From assembly GCA_002491115.1 (NCBI GenBank), contig DKVI01000012.1, forward strand, positions 1 to 52,602: DNA of 52,602 nucleotides, written 5' to 3'. A program made the position numbers and the translations under genes. The notes under the pieces are model-generated. The model was not told where the DNA came from. It ran no database searches and was given only the letters and a program-made list of their open reading frames with translations. Below are positions 25,201 to 32,364 of the stretch, piece by piece; the stretch's first letter is position 1, and every line of letters starts with the position of its first letter. Origin of the DNA: Lachnospiraceae bacterium UBA7182 (GTDB lineage: Bacteria > Bacillota > Clostridia > Lachnospirales > Lachnospiraceae).

Positions 25201-27349
25201 GGTTAAGCTGATAATCTCCATAACCTGTTTCTGTCAGGAACTCCGCTTCTGCATTTTCCAGCGTTTTTGCCGTGCCCTGTACCGGTCCGAAATTCAGATT
25301 CCCTTCCTGATCCACTGACAGTTCTTTATAGAAAGCGGGAGCTTCGCTCAGCACATAATACGAATAGCTTGCACCCTCGAACAAAGCGTCTTGTCCTTCA
25401 TATTTTGTCGTGCTGGTCTGGCCTCTGTTGGTCACGGTAATCTCTACGGAAGTTTTGTCTGTGACTCTGGTATATTTGGACAGATCGACCATCCGGGATA
25501 ATTTCACCGGGAAAGTCACGCCCGTGATATCCGATCCTTTCGGATCCACATGGTAAGATCCGCCTGCCAGACTGCCTGTTCTGGTCTTATTCAGCGTTGC
25601 CGAAGTAAATGCGTCCACATCCACTGTATTCTTTACATCCGCTTTATAGAAATCCGCATAGGGGATATTCATTAAAAGCCATGTATCTTCCACAGCATAA
25701 TCAAACGTAAACTCTTTGTAACCGGTCGCCAGAATGGTTATTTTATACGCGCCGGTCGCAGCGATCGGATCCGCGTCTCTCTTAATGCTGCCGTCTGCAT
25801 TGACGATCGTCACAGCGCCTCTGCCGGCTGCCGCATAAGATCTCTCGCCCACTTTCACTGATGCGATCGCTTTGACATAATCGGCCACATCTTCCTGTGT
25901 GTAATTTTCCGCCGGGGACAGCTTATACTCTTTGCTGTCATAAACGACCGGCATGCTGGAGGTTGTCAGTATAAAGGATGCTTTTAGATCCGCATACTTT
26001 CCTGCTTTATCGTGAATCAACAAAGTATGAGCGCCTTTTTCCGCGTCTTTGGCAAAAGTAATCGTTCCTTTTTCCGCATCCACAGCAGCATCTTTTAAAC
26101 CGTCTATTGTATATTCCGCGTTATAATCTGCCGGAAGGCCGGTAAGATTCATTGTCGTACTTCCACTGTCAAGAGAAGCATCGGCTACTTCCAGGCTATA
26201 CGTAAATTTGACCGGCACATAGACTCCCTGCGCAAGCGAAACCTCATAAATTCCCTGATCAGTATAATAGGTAAGTCCGGTAATAGTCTGACCCATCATA
26301 TTTTTATAATGTTCAGAAGATGTGGGGCAGCCATGTACATCTTTGGTAAATCCGGTCGCCCAGGAAAGTTTTGTCTTCTGCCAGATATTCTCCATATGGC
26401 GCAGGCCGTAATCACTGCCTTGTTGATCACCGTTTTTTGTATGAACAATTACGCCGTAAATGATTCCTGCGTTGGACAGTTCTTCCTGCGTCAAGTTCAG
26501 TTGGTAATCCCCATAGCTTGTTTCCGTGAGAAATTCCGCCGATGCAGTTACCTTTTCAGGCGAAGCGGCTGCCGTTCCTTTTGTCTCACCAAAAGACAGG
26601 CTGCCGTCTTCTGCTACAGTTATTTCTTTATAAAAAGTCGGCTCTTCTGTCAGTTTATAATAGGCATAGCTTTCATTCTCGAACAGCGTATCTTTTCCTA
26701 TATAGGTTGTTTCGCTGGTCTGTCCTCTGTTGGTTACGCTGATTGTAACAGTGTCAGTATCTTTTACTTCTTTATATTGGGACAGATCGGACAGCCTGGT
26801 TCCCTCGGGAATTTTTACAGGAAAAGTCACGCCTGTAATATCTTTTCCCGTGGGGTCCACATGATAAGATCCGCCTGCCAGCGTACTCGTCCTGGTTTTG
26901 TTCAGGGTAGCCGAAGTAAACGCATCTACCTCTACATCATTATTGCCCAGCTCCGCTTTGTAAAAGTCATTATATGGAATGTTCATCAAAGCCCAGATGT
27001 CTTCTGTTGTTTTTTCAGAATTATCCTGTTTATCGTCATCCTCTTTCGGAGTTTCGGGAGTAGTTCCTGCTCCTTCTTCGCCGTCGTCGGATTGTCCGGC
27101 ATCGCTTTCGCTGCCGCTTCCTGACTCTCCCTGCTCTTCTGAACCGGAGCCGCCGGGTGATGGTTCTTCCGTATCAGAATCCGGATTTTCTTCGGGTACA
27201 ACTGTATCTGTCCCCGTATCCGTTCCGGATTCCGCTCCCGCAGCAGGGAACACAGGAGCCGCCGACGCCGTCACCGGGCACATGCTTACAACCATGGATG
27301 CCGACAGCACGGCCGCAAGTATCCTGGCCTGCAAATTCTTCCTTCTCAT
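22268..27349 (-). CDS. Large secreted protein with three tandem Tp47-like modules
   Basis: The 1693-residue protein has a Sec signal peptide (about 1-31, ending in ASAAP), a Ser/Gly/Glu-rich low-complexity linker to about 116, three tandem modules of about 430 residues (near 117-551, 552-983, 984-1413), and about four Ig-like repeats of the GKGxYxGT type to the end. Each module matches the length and layout of Treponema pallidum Tp47: an MNIPYxDFY start, VDAFTSATLNKT, TVTNRGQTS, YGDYQLNLT, SDYGLRHMENIWQKT, HGCPTSS and a GYK-FxxDY end. Tp47 is called penicillin-binding, so databases may name this a Tp47 domain C protein; that does not show a beta-lactam role here. No LPXTG or choline-binding anchor is present. 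AAAGGAGG precedes the start. It follows the flavin/FeS genes. Confidence 0.85.
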   Translation of the reverse strand: MRRKNLQARILAAVLSASMVVSMCPVTASAAPVFPAAGAESGTDTGTDTVVPEENPDSDTEEPSPGGSGSEEQGESGSGSESDAGQSDDGEEGAGTTPETPKEDDDKQDNSEKTTEDIWALMNIPYNDFYKAELGNNDVEVDAFTSATLNKTRTSTLAGGSYHVDPTGKDITGVTFPVKIPEGTRLSDLSQYKEVKDTDTVTISVTNRGQTSETTYIGKDTLFENESYAYYKLTEEPTFYKEITVAEDGSLSFGETKGTAAASPEKVTASAEFLTETSYGDYQLNLTQEELSNAGIIYGVIVHTKNGDQQGSDYGLRHMENIWQKTKLSWATGFTKDVHGCPTSSEHYKNMMGQTITGLTYYTDQGIYEVSLAQGVYVPVKFTYSLEVADASLDSGSTTMNLTGLPADYNAEYTIDGLKDAAVDAEKGTITFAKDAEKGAHTLLIHDKAGKYADLKASFILTTSSMPVVYDSKEYKLSPAENYTQEDVADYVKAIASVKVGERSYAAAGRGAVTIVNADGSIKRDADPIAATGAYKITILATGYKEFTFDYAVEDTWLLMNIPYADFYKADVKNTVDVDAFTSATLNKTRTGSLAGGSYHVDPKGSDITGVTFPVKLSRMVDLSKYTRVTDKTSVEITVTNRGQTSTTKYEGQDALFEGASYSYYVLSEAPAFYKELSVDQEGNLNFGPVQGTAKTLENAEAEFLTETGYGDYQLNLTQEELSKAEVIYGVILHTEEGSDYGLRHMENIWQKTKLSWATGFTKDVHGCPTSSEHYKTIMGQKINRVTYYTSDGIYEVPLKESVYVPVKFAYTLTVADAMLDSGSTAVELTGMPEDYSPEYTVDGLKDAAVTVADGKGTVTFAKDAANGEYTLLIHDKGNKYADIQTSFVLSTANMPVKYDAESLKLVPAEGYSQEDLEKFVKAISSVRVNETSYAASGRGAVVIINADGSLKTDAKPVVKRGTYKISVAALGYKDAVTFDYTVDYDWVLMNIPYADFYQADLNNAYPVDAFTSATLNKTRTGTLAGGSYHVNADGSDITGVIFPVKISGTTDLSNYTMVTDADFVEITVTNRGQTSTTTYKGKEALFEKPSYSYYILDEAPAMYKEVSVGDDGTLIFGAIRGEAVTLEAADAEFLTETSYGDYQLNLTCDALNEVSSIYGVVIGTEEGSDYGLRHMENIWQKTRLSWCTGFTDAVHGCPTSSAHYAKMMGQTINQVTYYTSSGIYVVPLKTPVYVPVKFNYTLTVADALLGKGSAKVKITGMPKGFDAEYIVKDAGGNTAGSITATKTKITFGGAAKGVYTLTVHDRQNIYADMQASFSLNTSDLPAAYDSETNKLVLKAGSAQADFDAYLKAITAVSVNKVSYAASGRGAVAVINADGSLNKEAAPVKEEGIYEIAVSVPGYVDLSFSYVNTAQKGLYVYLAEKEVTYTGKAIKPTVYVSYDGNVLSAKNYKVKYSNNTRVTGTPATVTVTGKGAYNGTASASFTIAGKSLEADDITVTCADVLKKGSAVPKPVVKWGKKKLSSGKDYNVTPGTPDTNGICPVTIQGTGNYSGTFETTCHYYEVKISKVKTAKISPEGYTGRLHTPKLTVTMGSSTLTEGTDYTISYINNLNKGTAKAVITGLGRYGLTKTVTFKITAKNIKDDSIAVTKDAGGKLVVMDGRSMLKEGVDYTVNKNKTTIKGKGNYTGTRTI
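23110..26999 (-). repeat. Three tandem module repeats of about 1.3 kb
   Basis: Approximate DNA units are 26999-25694, 25693-24398 and 24397-23110. The units share long stretches with few differences, for example around the HGCPTSS codons and the YGLRHMENIWQKT codons, most alike between the first two units. This points to in-gene duplication and leaves the gene prone to copy-number change. Confidence 0.85.
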
Positions 27350-27389
27350 AAGGTTCCTCCTTTTGCTTACTTGATAAATTTTATTAATA

Positions 27390-27407
27390 AGTTAGCGTAC
27401 ACTAACT
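27390..27407 (-). promoter_or_regulatory. Dyad operator before the Tp47-like gene (GTTAG-N6-CTAAC)
   Basis: On the minus strand AGTTAG, TGTACG, CTAACT form an 18-base dyad (16 of 18 symmetric). It sits where the spacer of a weak -35/-10 pair (TTAATA and TATTAA) would be, about 40 bases before the start codon. The same GTTAG-N6-CTAAC pattern occurs before the apbE gene. Confidence 0.65.
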
Positions 27408-27447
27408 ATTAACCAAAATCCTGCTTAGAATCTGTCATTCTGATTTT

Positions 27448-27840
27448 CTACTGCGCGATCACATCCGGAACGTCGCTGTCGTTCCCGTTACCTGCAGCAG
27501 GTATGACTGTCGCCACCAGCTTATGGGGCAGACAGACGATCGTCTGTTTTTCCACATGGATCTTTCCCTGGCGGATACAATATTGATCCGGGCAGTCTGC
27601 TTCCTCCATCCAGATCTCGCCGGAACGGATCAAAAGCCTGTTGTGGCCGGAAGCCTGGCGGATCTCTATTTCCCTGTCTTCCGCCAGGCTGTAGGTTCCG
27701 TATACCTCTCCGTCCAGCGTGATCTGTACCTGTATTCCTTCGTTATTTCCCGCAGCTTTTACATACCAGGCCAGAGCCGCCGCTGCCAGAAGCACTGCCG
27801 CAATCAGTATCGTGTCCAGTTTGGTCAATGTTTTCTTCAT
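27448..27840 (-). CDS. NusG domain II-containing membrane-anchored protein
   Basis: The 130-residue protein has one N-terminal membrane helix (LDTILIAAVLLAAAALAWYV) followed by a small beta-barrel of the NusG domain II type, with DGEVYGTYSLAEDREIEI, CPDQYCIRQGKI and IVCLPHKLVATV. The conserved CPDQYC and CLPH cysteines lie outside the cell and may form a disulfide or redox site. Such proteins accompany Rnf-like and FMN-binding membrane redox genes in Clostridia. The ATG at 27840 begins two bases after the polyferredoxin stop, so translation is probably coupled; an upstream ATG at 27858 has no binding site. Role inferred from context: assembly or electron transfer. Confidence 0.85.
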   Translation of the reverse strand: MKKTLTKLDTILIAAVLLAAAALAWYVKAAGNNEGIQVQITLDGEVYGTYSLAEDREIEIRQASGHNRLLIRSGEIWMEEADCPDQYCIRQGKIHVEKQTIVCLPHKLVATVIPAAGNGNDSDVPDVIAQ

Positions 27841-27842
27841 AC

Positions 27843-28688
27843 TCAGATTCCCAGCCATAAAAATAACAGTAAAAGCGCTGCCGCGCGCATAAGCGTAAGC
27901 CAGAGCTCATTCCCTTTTAATCCGGGCAGGCCGCAGTGTATATTCCCTTTCGGACATGTATCGATACATTTAAGGCACATAAAACAATTGCCCTGCGCCG
28001 CAGGCGCATCCTGTGGCACAAGTTCAATACCGGAGGGACATTTTTTTGTGCATCCGCTGCACCCTTTGATACAGTTTTCCCTGTCTCTGCAAAGAGAAAA
28101 CAAAGGCAGCACCGGCAGCAATGAAAACACCGCTCCCATAGGACAGAAGAACCTGCAAAAAAACCGTTCCTGCACACACATCCCGATCAGTAAAAGCAGC
28201 AGGACCGCCAGTCCCGGTATGTAACCTCCCAAGGCAAAATTGCCTGCCCGAAGCATGGAAAAAACGTCCCACGGACTGATCCCCTGCATTTGGGAGTAGA
28301 CACCCCCAAAGCAGGCAAGAACAATCAGTGCCAGCACCGCATATTTTAAAAACGTCAGCCTCTTCGCCCAGATTTCGGACAATTTAACCGGCTTTTTTTT
28401 AAGTTTTTTGCAGACCGTTACATACAGCGCATGTACGGCGTCTCCAAAACTTCCAAACGCACAGGCAAATCCGCAGAAAAATCTGCCGAATACAAATGTA
28501 TAGATGCACAAAGCGATCAATACCGACGTAAAAGAAGTCAGTCCTACCGCTTCTCCTGCTCCTATACGGGTAAAGATATATTTTACGCCTGAAAAAGCAG
28601 CCGTAAATACGGACGGGAAGAAAATAAAGCAGATTACCTGAATCGCCGCCCGAAGCCGGACACGCACTTTCTTGTCGTATTTATTCAT
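27843..28688 (-). CDS. Membrane polyferredoxin, NapH/NosR-like 4Fe-4S protein
   Basis: The 281-residue protein has about five membrane helices. Cytoplasm-side loops carry GRFFCGFACAFG and RFFCRFFCPMGA, the twin CxxxCP-type motifs of NapH/NosR/YccM proteins. The C-terminal part has two ferredoxin-like motifs: CIKGCSGCTKKCP and CFMCLKCIDTCP. It should take electrons from a cytoplasmic donor into the membrane. The start at 28688 has AAGGCGGTG eight bases upstream and overlaps the end of the FMN-protein gene by eight bases. In this operon it is the only obvious link between cytoplasm and the extracytoplasmic flavins; no NADH-binding subunit is present. Confidence 0.9.
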   Translation of the reverse strand: MNKYDKKVRVRLRAAIQVICFIFFPSVFTAAFSGVKYIFTRIGAGEAVGLTSFTSVLIALCIYTFVFGRFFCGFACAFGSFGDAVHALYVTVCKKLKKKPVKLSEIWAKRLTFLKYAVLALIVLACFGGVYSQMQGISPWDVFSMLRAGNFALGGYIPGLAVLLLLLIGMCVQERFFCRFFCPMGAVFSLLPVLPLFSLCRDRENCIKGCSGCTKKCPSGIELVPQDAPAAQGNCFMCLKCIDTCPKGNIHCGLPGLKGNELWLTLMRAAALLLLFLWLGI

Positions 28689-29145
28689 TGGACTGCACCG
28701 CCTTTTCAAGTGCCTGGGCAGTAGCTTCACGGATCGCGGTGGAACTGAAGGTCGCGCCGCTTACCAGATCCACCTCGGCACTCTGTGCTTCCAAAATCTC
28801 GGGAATCAGGTCTTTTGCCATGGAAAGATAGGCGTTGTCTTCTCCTTCTGCCTCAACCACCTGTACATCCTTAATATTTCCTTCTTCAATGGAAACTTCC
28901 ACTTTTACAGTCCCTCCGAAACCCTGCGCTTCTCCTTCATAAATGCCGTCCTGCATCAGCAGAATGCCGCCTGCATCCTGCTGGTCCTCCGCTTTGGTTT
29001 CTATATGGGCCCTGGCGCTCTCAAGTTCTGCCGTAAGTTCCAGTATCTGTTCATCTTTCTGACGTGCTTCCAGTACATGATTATAATTAAGCAAAATTCC
29101 TCCAACAATCAGGACGCTTACCAGTTTGATCCAAAAGTCTTTCAC
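28681..29145 (-). CDS. Membrane-anchored single-FMN-binding protein
   Basis: The 154-residue protein has an N-terminal membrane helix (LVSVLIVGGILLNY), a coiled coil (about residues 28-52) and one FMN-binding domain. It ends in VDLVSGATFSSTAI, where the Thr near residue 128 is the expected attachment point for FMN through a phosphoester bond made by ApbE. The fold is that of RnfG/NqrC domains. Its start overlaps the stop of the five-domain protein (ATGA), and the polyferredoxin gene overlaps its own stop, so three cistrons are coupled. It probably carries electrons between the polyferredoxin and the larger secreted flavoprotein. Confidence 0.92.
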   Translation of the reverse strand: MKDFWIKLVSVLIVGGILLNYNHVLEARQKDEQILELTAELESARAHIETKAEDQQDAGGILLMQDGIYEGEAQGFGGTVKVEVSIEEGNIKDVQVVEAEGEDNAYLSMAKDLIPEILEAQSAEVDLVSGATFSSTAIREATAQALEKAVQSNE

Positions 29146-31148
29146 TGTCCATTTCCTCCCGGCTGTATCGTTGCTTTCTTAAGGGCGTTCTGACACGCCT
29201 CTATCATGGCCCTGGAAGAGCAGGTCGCTCCGGATACGCTGTCGATTCCTTCCGGAACTCCTTTTTCCAGGATCTGACTTACAATCCCCGGATATTTTGA
29301 AGTGCCGTTTGCCGCCCGGTTAATATAAGGAATATTGCCGGAATCTCCGTCTCCTTTTATATTGGTAACAGATATAATTTTGTCGGCTTCCACAGTGATC
29401 GTCACCGACAGGTTATAATCGTCAAAATCATAATACGCATCCGAGCCGTACAGATCATAGCAAACCGCAGAACTTTCATAGGTTCCGTTCGTATAAATTA
29501 TCCCCTGCTTATCGTCGTTATTTCCCGGGTCGTCTCCACTTCCCGGATCGTCTTTGTTCCCCGGATCATCTCCGCTTCCCGGATCGTCTTTATTTCCTGG
29601 GTCGTCTTTGTTCCCCGGATCGTCTTTATTTCCTGGGTCATCTTTATTTCCCGGATCGTCTCCGCTTCCCGGATCATCCCCAGTTCCGCCCTCCGCGGCC
29701 TTCTGCGCTTTCGCAAGCGCGTCTTTGATCGCGTCGAGAATGCCTCTGGAACTGAAGGTCGCTCCGCTCACCAGATCTACTTCGACGCTCTGCGTCTCCA
29801 CTACTTTTGCAGCCACTTCTTTTGCTCTGTTTAAGAAAGTCTCGTCATCCAGAGCCTGGGTCACCAGAATCGCTTTTGCCGTCTCGTCCTGGATAATAAC
29901 GGCTGTCGTAATGTCTCCCTGAAACCCTTCTCCTGTCCCGTAATAAATACCTTCCGGATAGGGCATCTTTCCTGTGGGAACGGATGGCTGCGTATTATCT
30001 CCCGCAGCTTTCCCCGCCTTTTTCAAAGCATCCCGCACCGCCAGAATAATTCCCTGAGAACTGTAGGTCGCACCGCTTACTGTGTCTACATTGGTAGTTT
30101 GTCTGGAAATCATCCGGGTGATGACTTTTTTCGCTTTATTTATAAAACTGTCGCCGTCATGATGGCTTAGAATTTTAATTGAAGATATCTTTCCCCGGGT
30201 AACTGTCACGCTTACCTTAATCGTTCCGCCGAATCCTTTTCCGGACCCTGTATAGACGCCGTCCTCCCAGGCGTCCGGCTCGTCTATTTTATCCAGGTCT
30301 TCCAGTTCTTCTTCCTCTGTTTCCTCCTCGCCGGTCTTTCCGTCGTCTGTCGCGCCGGTCAGCGCATTTCTGACCGCCCGCAGGATACCTCTGGAACTGT
30401 ACGTCGCTCCGGACACCGTGTCCACGTTCAGGCTTTGCTGTGCTATTATACGGTCAATGACCGCCTTTGCCTGGGCAAGATAGGAAGCGCCTTCTCCCGG
30501 AGCGCTCTGAATCTCAACGGAAACGATCTTCCCGTCCTGTACGGTCACTGCCACCTTAATCTGCCCGCCAAAGCCGGTTCCGCTCCCGTAATATACGCCG
30601 TCTTTCCATGAACCGGTCTCTTCCACCTGTTCTAACGCTTCGGGCTCGGACGTCGTTTTTGCAGCCACCGTCTGTCCGTCGTCTTTTTCGCCGGTCAGGG
30701 CATTTTTTACCGCCCGCAGGATACCTCTGGAACTGTACGTTGCTCCGGAAACCGTATCCACATCCAGGCTTTGCTGTTCCAGGATCCTGTCGATCACGCC
30801 TTTGGCACGATTGAAAAATACCTGGTCATCCGCTTCCACCTTAAGCACTTCTATGGCCGTAATCTGCCGGTCTTTGATCGTCACTGCCACGGTAATGCTG
30901 CCCGCATATCCCGTTCCGGTACCCTGATATACGCCGTCTGCCAGATCAAACTCGCCTTTTATGGCCTCTTCTAATGTTTCTTCCTGGATTTCTTCTTCCA
31001 CTGTTTCTGCCGGCGTCTCTTCTTCTGCCGGCGTCTCCGCCGCGTAGACCGGCGCCTGGTATCTGCTTAAAGAAATCCCCATGCAAAGTGCCAGCAAAAC
31101 TGCTCCTGATACAGGCGCATAAGGCTTCAGCTCCTCCAAATATTTCAT
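29142..31148 (-). CDS. Secreted protein with five FMN-binding domains
   Basis: The 668-residue protein starts with a signal/anchor segment (VSGAVLLALCMGISL, then a possible cut after VYAAE) and a Glu/Thr-rich linker. Five FMN-binding domains follow; each begins with a DGVYxGTG-like strand and ends in a flavinylation motif: VDTVSGATYSS near residues 132, 246 and 357, VDLVSGATFSS near 460, and IDSVSGATCSS near 637. A low-complexity DDPGNK repeat linker separates domains four and five. All five Thr sites look intact, so up to five covalent FMNs are predicted, a flavin wire outside the membrane. ApbE is encoded 28 bases upstream. The fifth domain differs most and may have a separate partner. Confidence 0.93.
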   Translation of the reverse strand: MKYLEELKPYAPVSGAVLLALCMGISLSRYQAPVYAAETPAEEETPAETVEEEIQEETLEEAIKGEFDLADGVYQGTGTGYAGSITVAVTIKDRQITAIEVLKVEADDQVFFNRAKGVIDRILEQQSLDVDTVSGATYSSRGILRAVKNALTGEKDDGQTVAAKTTSEPEALEQVEETGSWKDGVYYGSGTGFGGQIKVAVTVQDGKIVSVEIQSAPGEGASYLAQAKAVIDRIIAQQSLNVDTVSGATYSSRGILRAVRNALTGATDDGKTGEEETEEEELEDLDKIDEPDAWEDGVYTGSGKGFGGTIKVSVTVTRGKISSIKILSHHDGDSFINKAKKVITRMISRQTTNVDTVSGATYSSQGIILAVRDALKKAGKAAGDNTQPSVPTGKMPYPEGIYYGTGEGFQGDITTAVIIQDETAKAILVTQALDDETFLNRAKEVAAKVVETQSVEVDLVSGATFSSRGILDAIKDALAKAQKAAEGGTGDDPGSGDDPGNKDDPGNKDDPGNKDDPGNKDDPGSGDDPGNKDDPGSGDDPGNNDDKQGIIYTNGTYESSAVCYDLYGSDAYYDFDDYNLSVTITVEADKIISVTNIKGDGDSGNIPYINRAANGTSKYPGIVSQILEKGVPEGIDSVSGATCSSRAMIEACQNALKKATIQPGGNGQ
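29511..29678 (-). repeat. 18-bp tandem repeats encoding DDPGNK/DDPGSG linker
   Basis: Nine in-frame units of 18 bases encode DDPGxx (GNK, GSG, GNN variants) between FMN domains four and five. Being in frame and highly similar, they could vary in number by slipped-strand pairing, changing linker length without breaking the gene. Confidence 0.85.
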
Positions 31149-31176
31149 CCTGCCCTGCCACTCCCTTACTTTTTGA

Positions 31177-32214
31177 TTATGATTCTATCACCCGGACTTC
31201 ATAGTCCGAGGTAAAGCTGTCTTTTAATCCTTCCGTCACATACAGTTCTCCTTCCCTGGTCATCAGCACCGCGTCAAACTCGTCTTTATGTTCTCTCCAA
31301 TAATCGGACGCCCGGTCAAGCCCCATAATAAAAAGGGAAGTCGAAAGTCCGTCTGCCAGCGTACCGTCCGCGCTTACGATGGTAACCGATACAAGGCCGC
31401 TGTCTGCCGGATAGCCCGTATCCGGATCAATAATATGATGATACACTTCCCCGTCCTGCTCAAAATACCGCTCGTAGGCTCCGGAAGTAATGACCGCCCG
31501 GTCTTTGACACTTAAAATCCCCACATATCCTTCCGGGTCTTTCGGGTCCTTGACCGCCACACGCCACAGGCTTTGATCCGGTTTGCTGCCGATCACCTGT
31601 ACGTTTCCGCCCAGGTTCACAAGCCCGCTTTCAATCTGACATTCCCTGAAAATATCCATAATCCTGGCGGAGGTATAGCCCTTCGCAATCCCGCCCAGAT
31701 CAATCTGCATCTGTTCTCCCAGGGAAATCCGGCTGTTTGCTTCATCAAATCCGATCTGGGATGCATCCACATGTTTCAGAAGTTCTTCTATCTCCTCCGG
31801 CTCCGGTACCCTGTAATTCTGATCCGTAAATCCCCAGGCCTTCACCACCGGATAGACCGCTATATCAAAAGCGCCGTCCGTACTGTCATAAAGCTCCAGC
31901 GCCCGCTCCACCAGATATGCCGTATCCGAAGACATCACGCCTTCTTTTTCTTCGTTGATTTTGTACACCTCGCTGCCTGTATCGCCTGTGGACAAAAGGC
32001 TGTCAAGTCTCTTGATTTCCTCCTCGGCCATCTCTACAGCCCTGGCAGCCTCCGGCCCGTAAGCCGTAACTGTCATATAGGTATCCATCGCGAAAATATC
32101 CCGGCTTTCCTCCTTTAAGCCTTCCGCCTGCCCGCCGCTCTCCGCGTTTCCGCATCCGGCCAGGACCGCCGCCAGCATACCACAGATCGTAAGTATCAGC
32201 TTCTTCCTGTACAT
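31177..32214 (-). CDS. apbE: FAD:protein FMN transferase, lipoprotein
   Basis: The 345-residue protein has a lipoprotein signal with lipobox LAGC (Cys near residue 21) and the ApbE domain: FAMDTYMTVTAYG near the start, LGGIAKGYTSARI, LVNLGGNVQVIGS, and the metal-binding ADGLSTSLFIMG near the end. ApbE takes FAD and attaches FMN to Thr in DxxSGAT motifs of exported proteins; six such motifs are encoded just downstream. It is the first gene of the operon, with GAGGTGA upstream, a TTGAAA/TATAGT promoter at 32276-32304 and a GTTAG-N6-CTAAC dyad at 32244-32261. Confidence 0.95.
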   Translation of the reverse strand: MYRKKLILTICGMLAAVLAGCGNAESGGQAEGLKEESRDIFAMDTYMTVTAYGPEAARAVEMAEEEIKRLDSLLSTGDTGSEVYKINEEKEGVMSSDTAYLVERALELYDSTDGAFDIAVYPVVKAWGFTDQNYRVPEPEEIEELLKHVDASQIGFDEANSRISLGEQMQIDLGGIAKGYTSARIMDIFRECQIESGLVNLGGNVQVIGSKPDQSLWRVAVKDPKDPEGYVGILSVKDRAVITSGAYERYFEQDGEVYHHIIDPDTGYPADSGLVSVTIVSADGTLADGLSTSLFIMGLDRASDYWREHKDEFDAVLMTREGELYVTEGLKDSFTSDYEVRVIES

Positions 32215-32243
32215 CTTTTATTCACCTCTTCTAACGCAAAACA

Positions 32244-32261
32244 GGTTAGATAAACCTAACC
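32244..32261 (-). promoter_or_regulatory. Dyad operator before apbE (GTTAG-N6-CTAAC)
   Basis: GGTTAG (32244-32249) and CTAACC (32256-32261) are perfect 6-base arms around a 6-base core, about 15 bases after the -10 box. A bound regulator would block early transcription. The half-sites resemble those of DtxR/IdeR-type metal regulators (GGTTAG/CTAACC), but the spacer is longer than in those; a TetR-type protein is an alternative. Confidence 0.7.
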
Positions 32262-32275
32262 CGTTCTCCGATCAA

Positions 32276-32304
32276 ACTATAGCATATTTTTTCTGTCATT
32301 TCAA
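32276..32304 (-). promoter_or_regulatory. Promoter of the apbE-flavin operon
   Basis: TTGAAA (32304-32299) and TATAGT (32281-32276) on the minus strand are separated by 17 bases, about 62 bases before the apbE start codon. Confidence 0.8.
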
Positions 32305-32364
32305 CACGCCTTATGATAAACTTTTTTCAAAAACCTCTTTTAATAATTTTTCTCAAAAGCATCG

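Noticed and set aside
26309..27124. 271-codon plus-strand frame opposite the Tp47-like gene
   Set aside because: It mirrors repeat-rich codons of the real gene; similar antisense frames recur in each repeat unit.
22268..27349. Penicillin-binding protein or beta-lactamase
   Set aside because: The likeness is to Tp47 modules only; no SxxK, SxN or KTG motif is visible and the gene context is redox.
29511..29678. Possible CRISPR array
   Set aside because: The 18-base units are contiguous and in frame with a protein linker; there are no spacers.
29554..29922. Plus-strand frame with repeated SSLFPG units
   Set aside because: It is the antisense reading of the DDPGNK repeat and FMN domain codons; the minus strand frame has clear domains.
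27843..32214. Rnf complex operon
   Set aside because: FMN and Fe-S proteins are present but RnfC, D, A and E homologues are missing.
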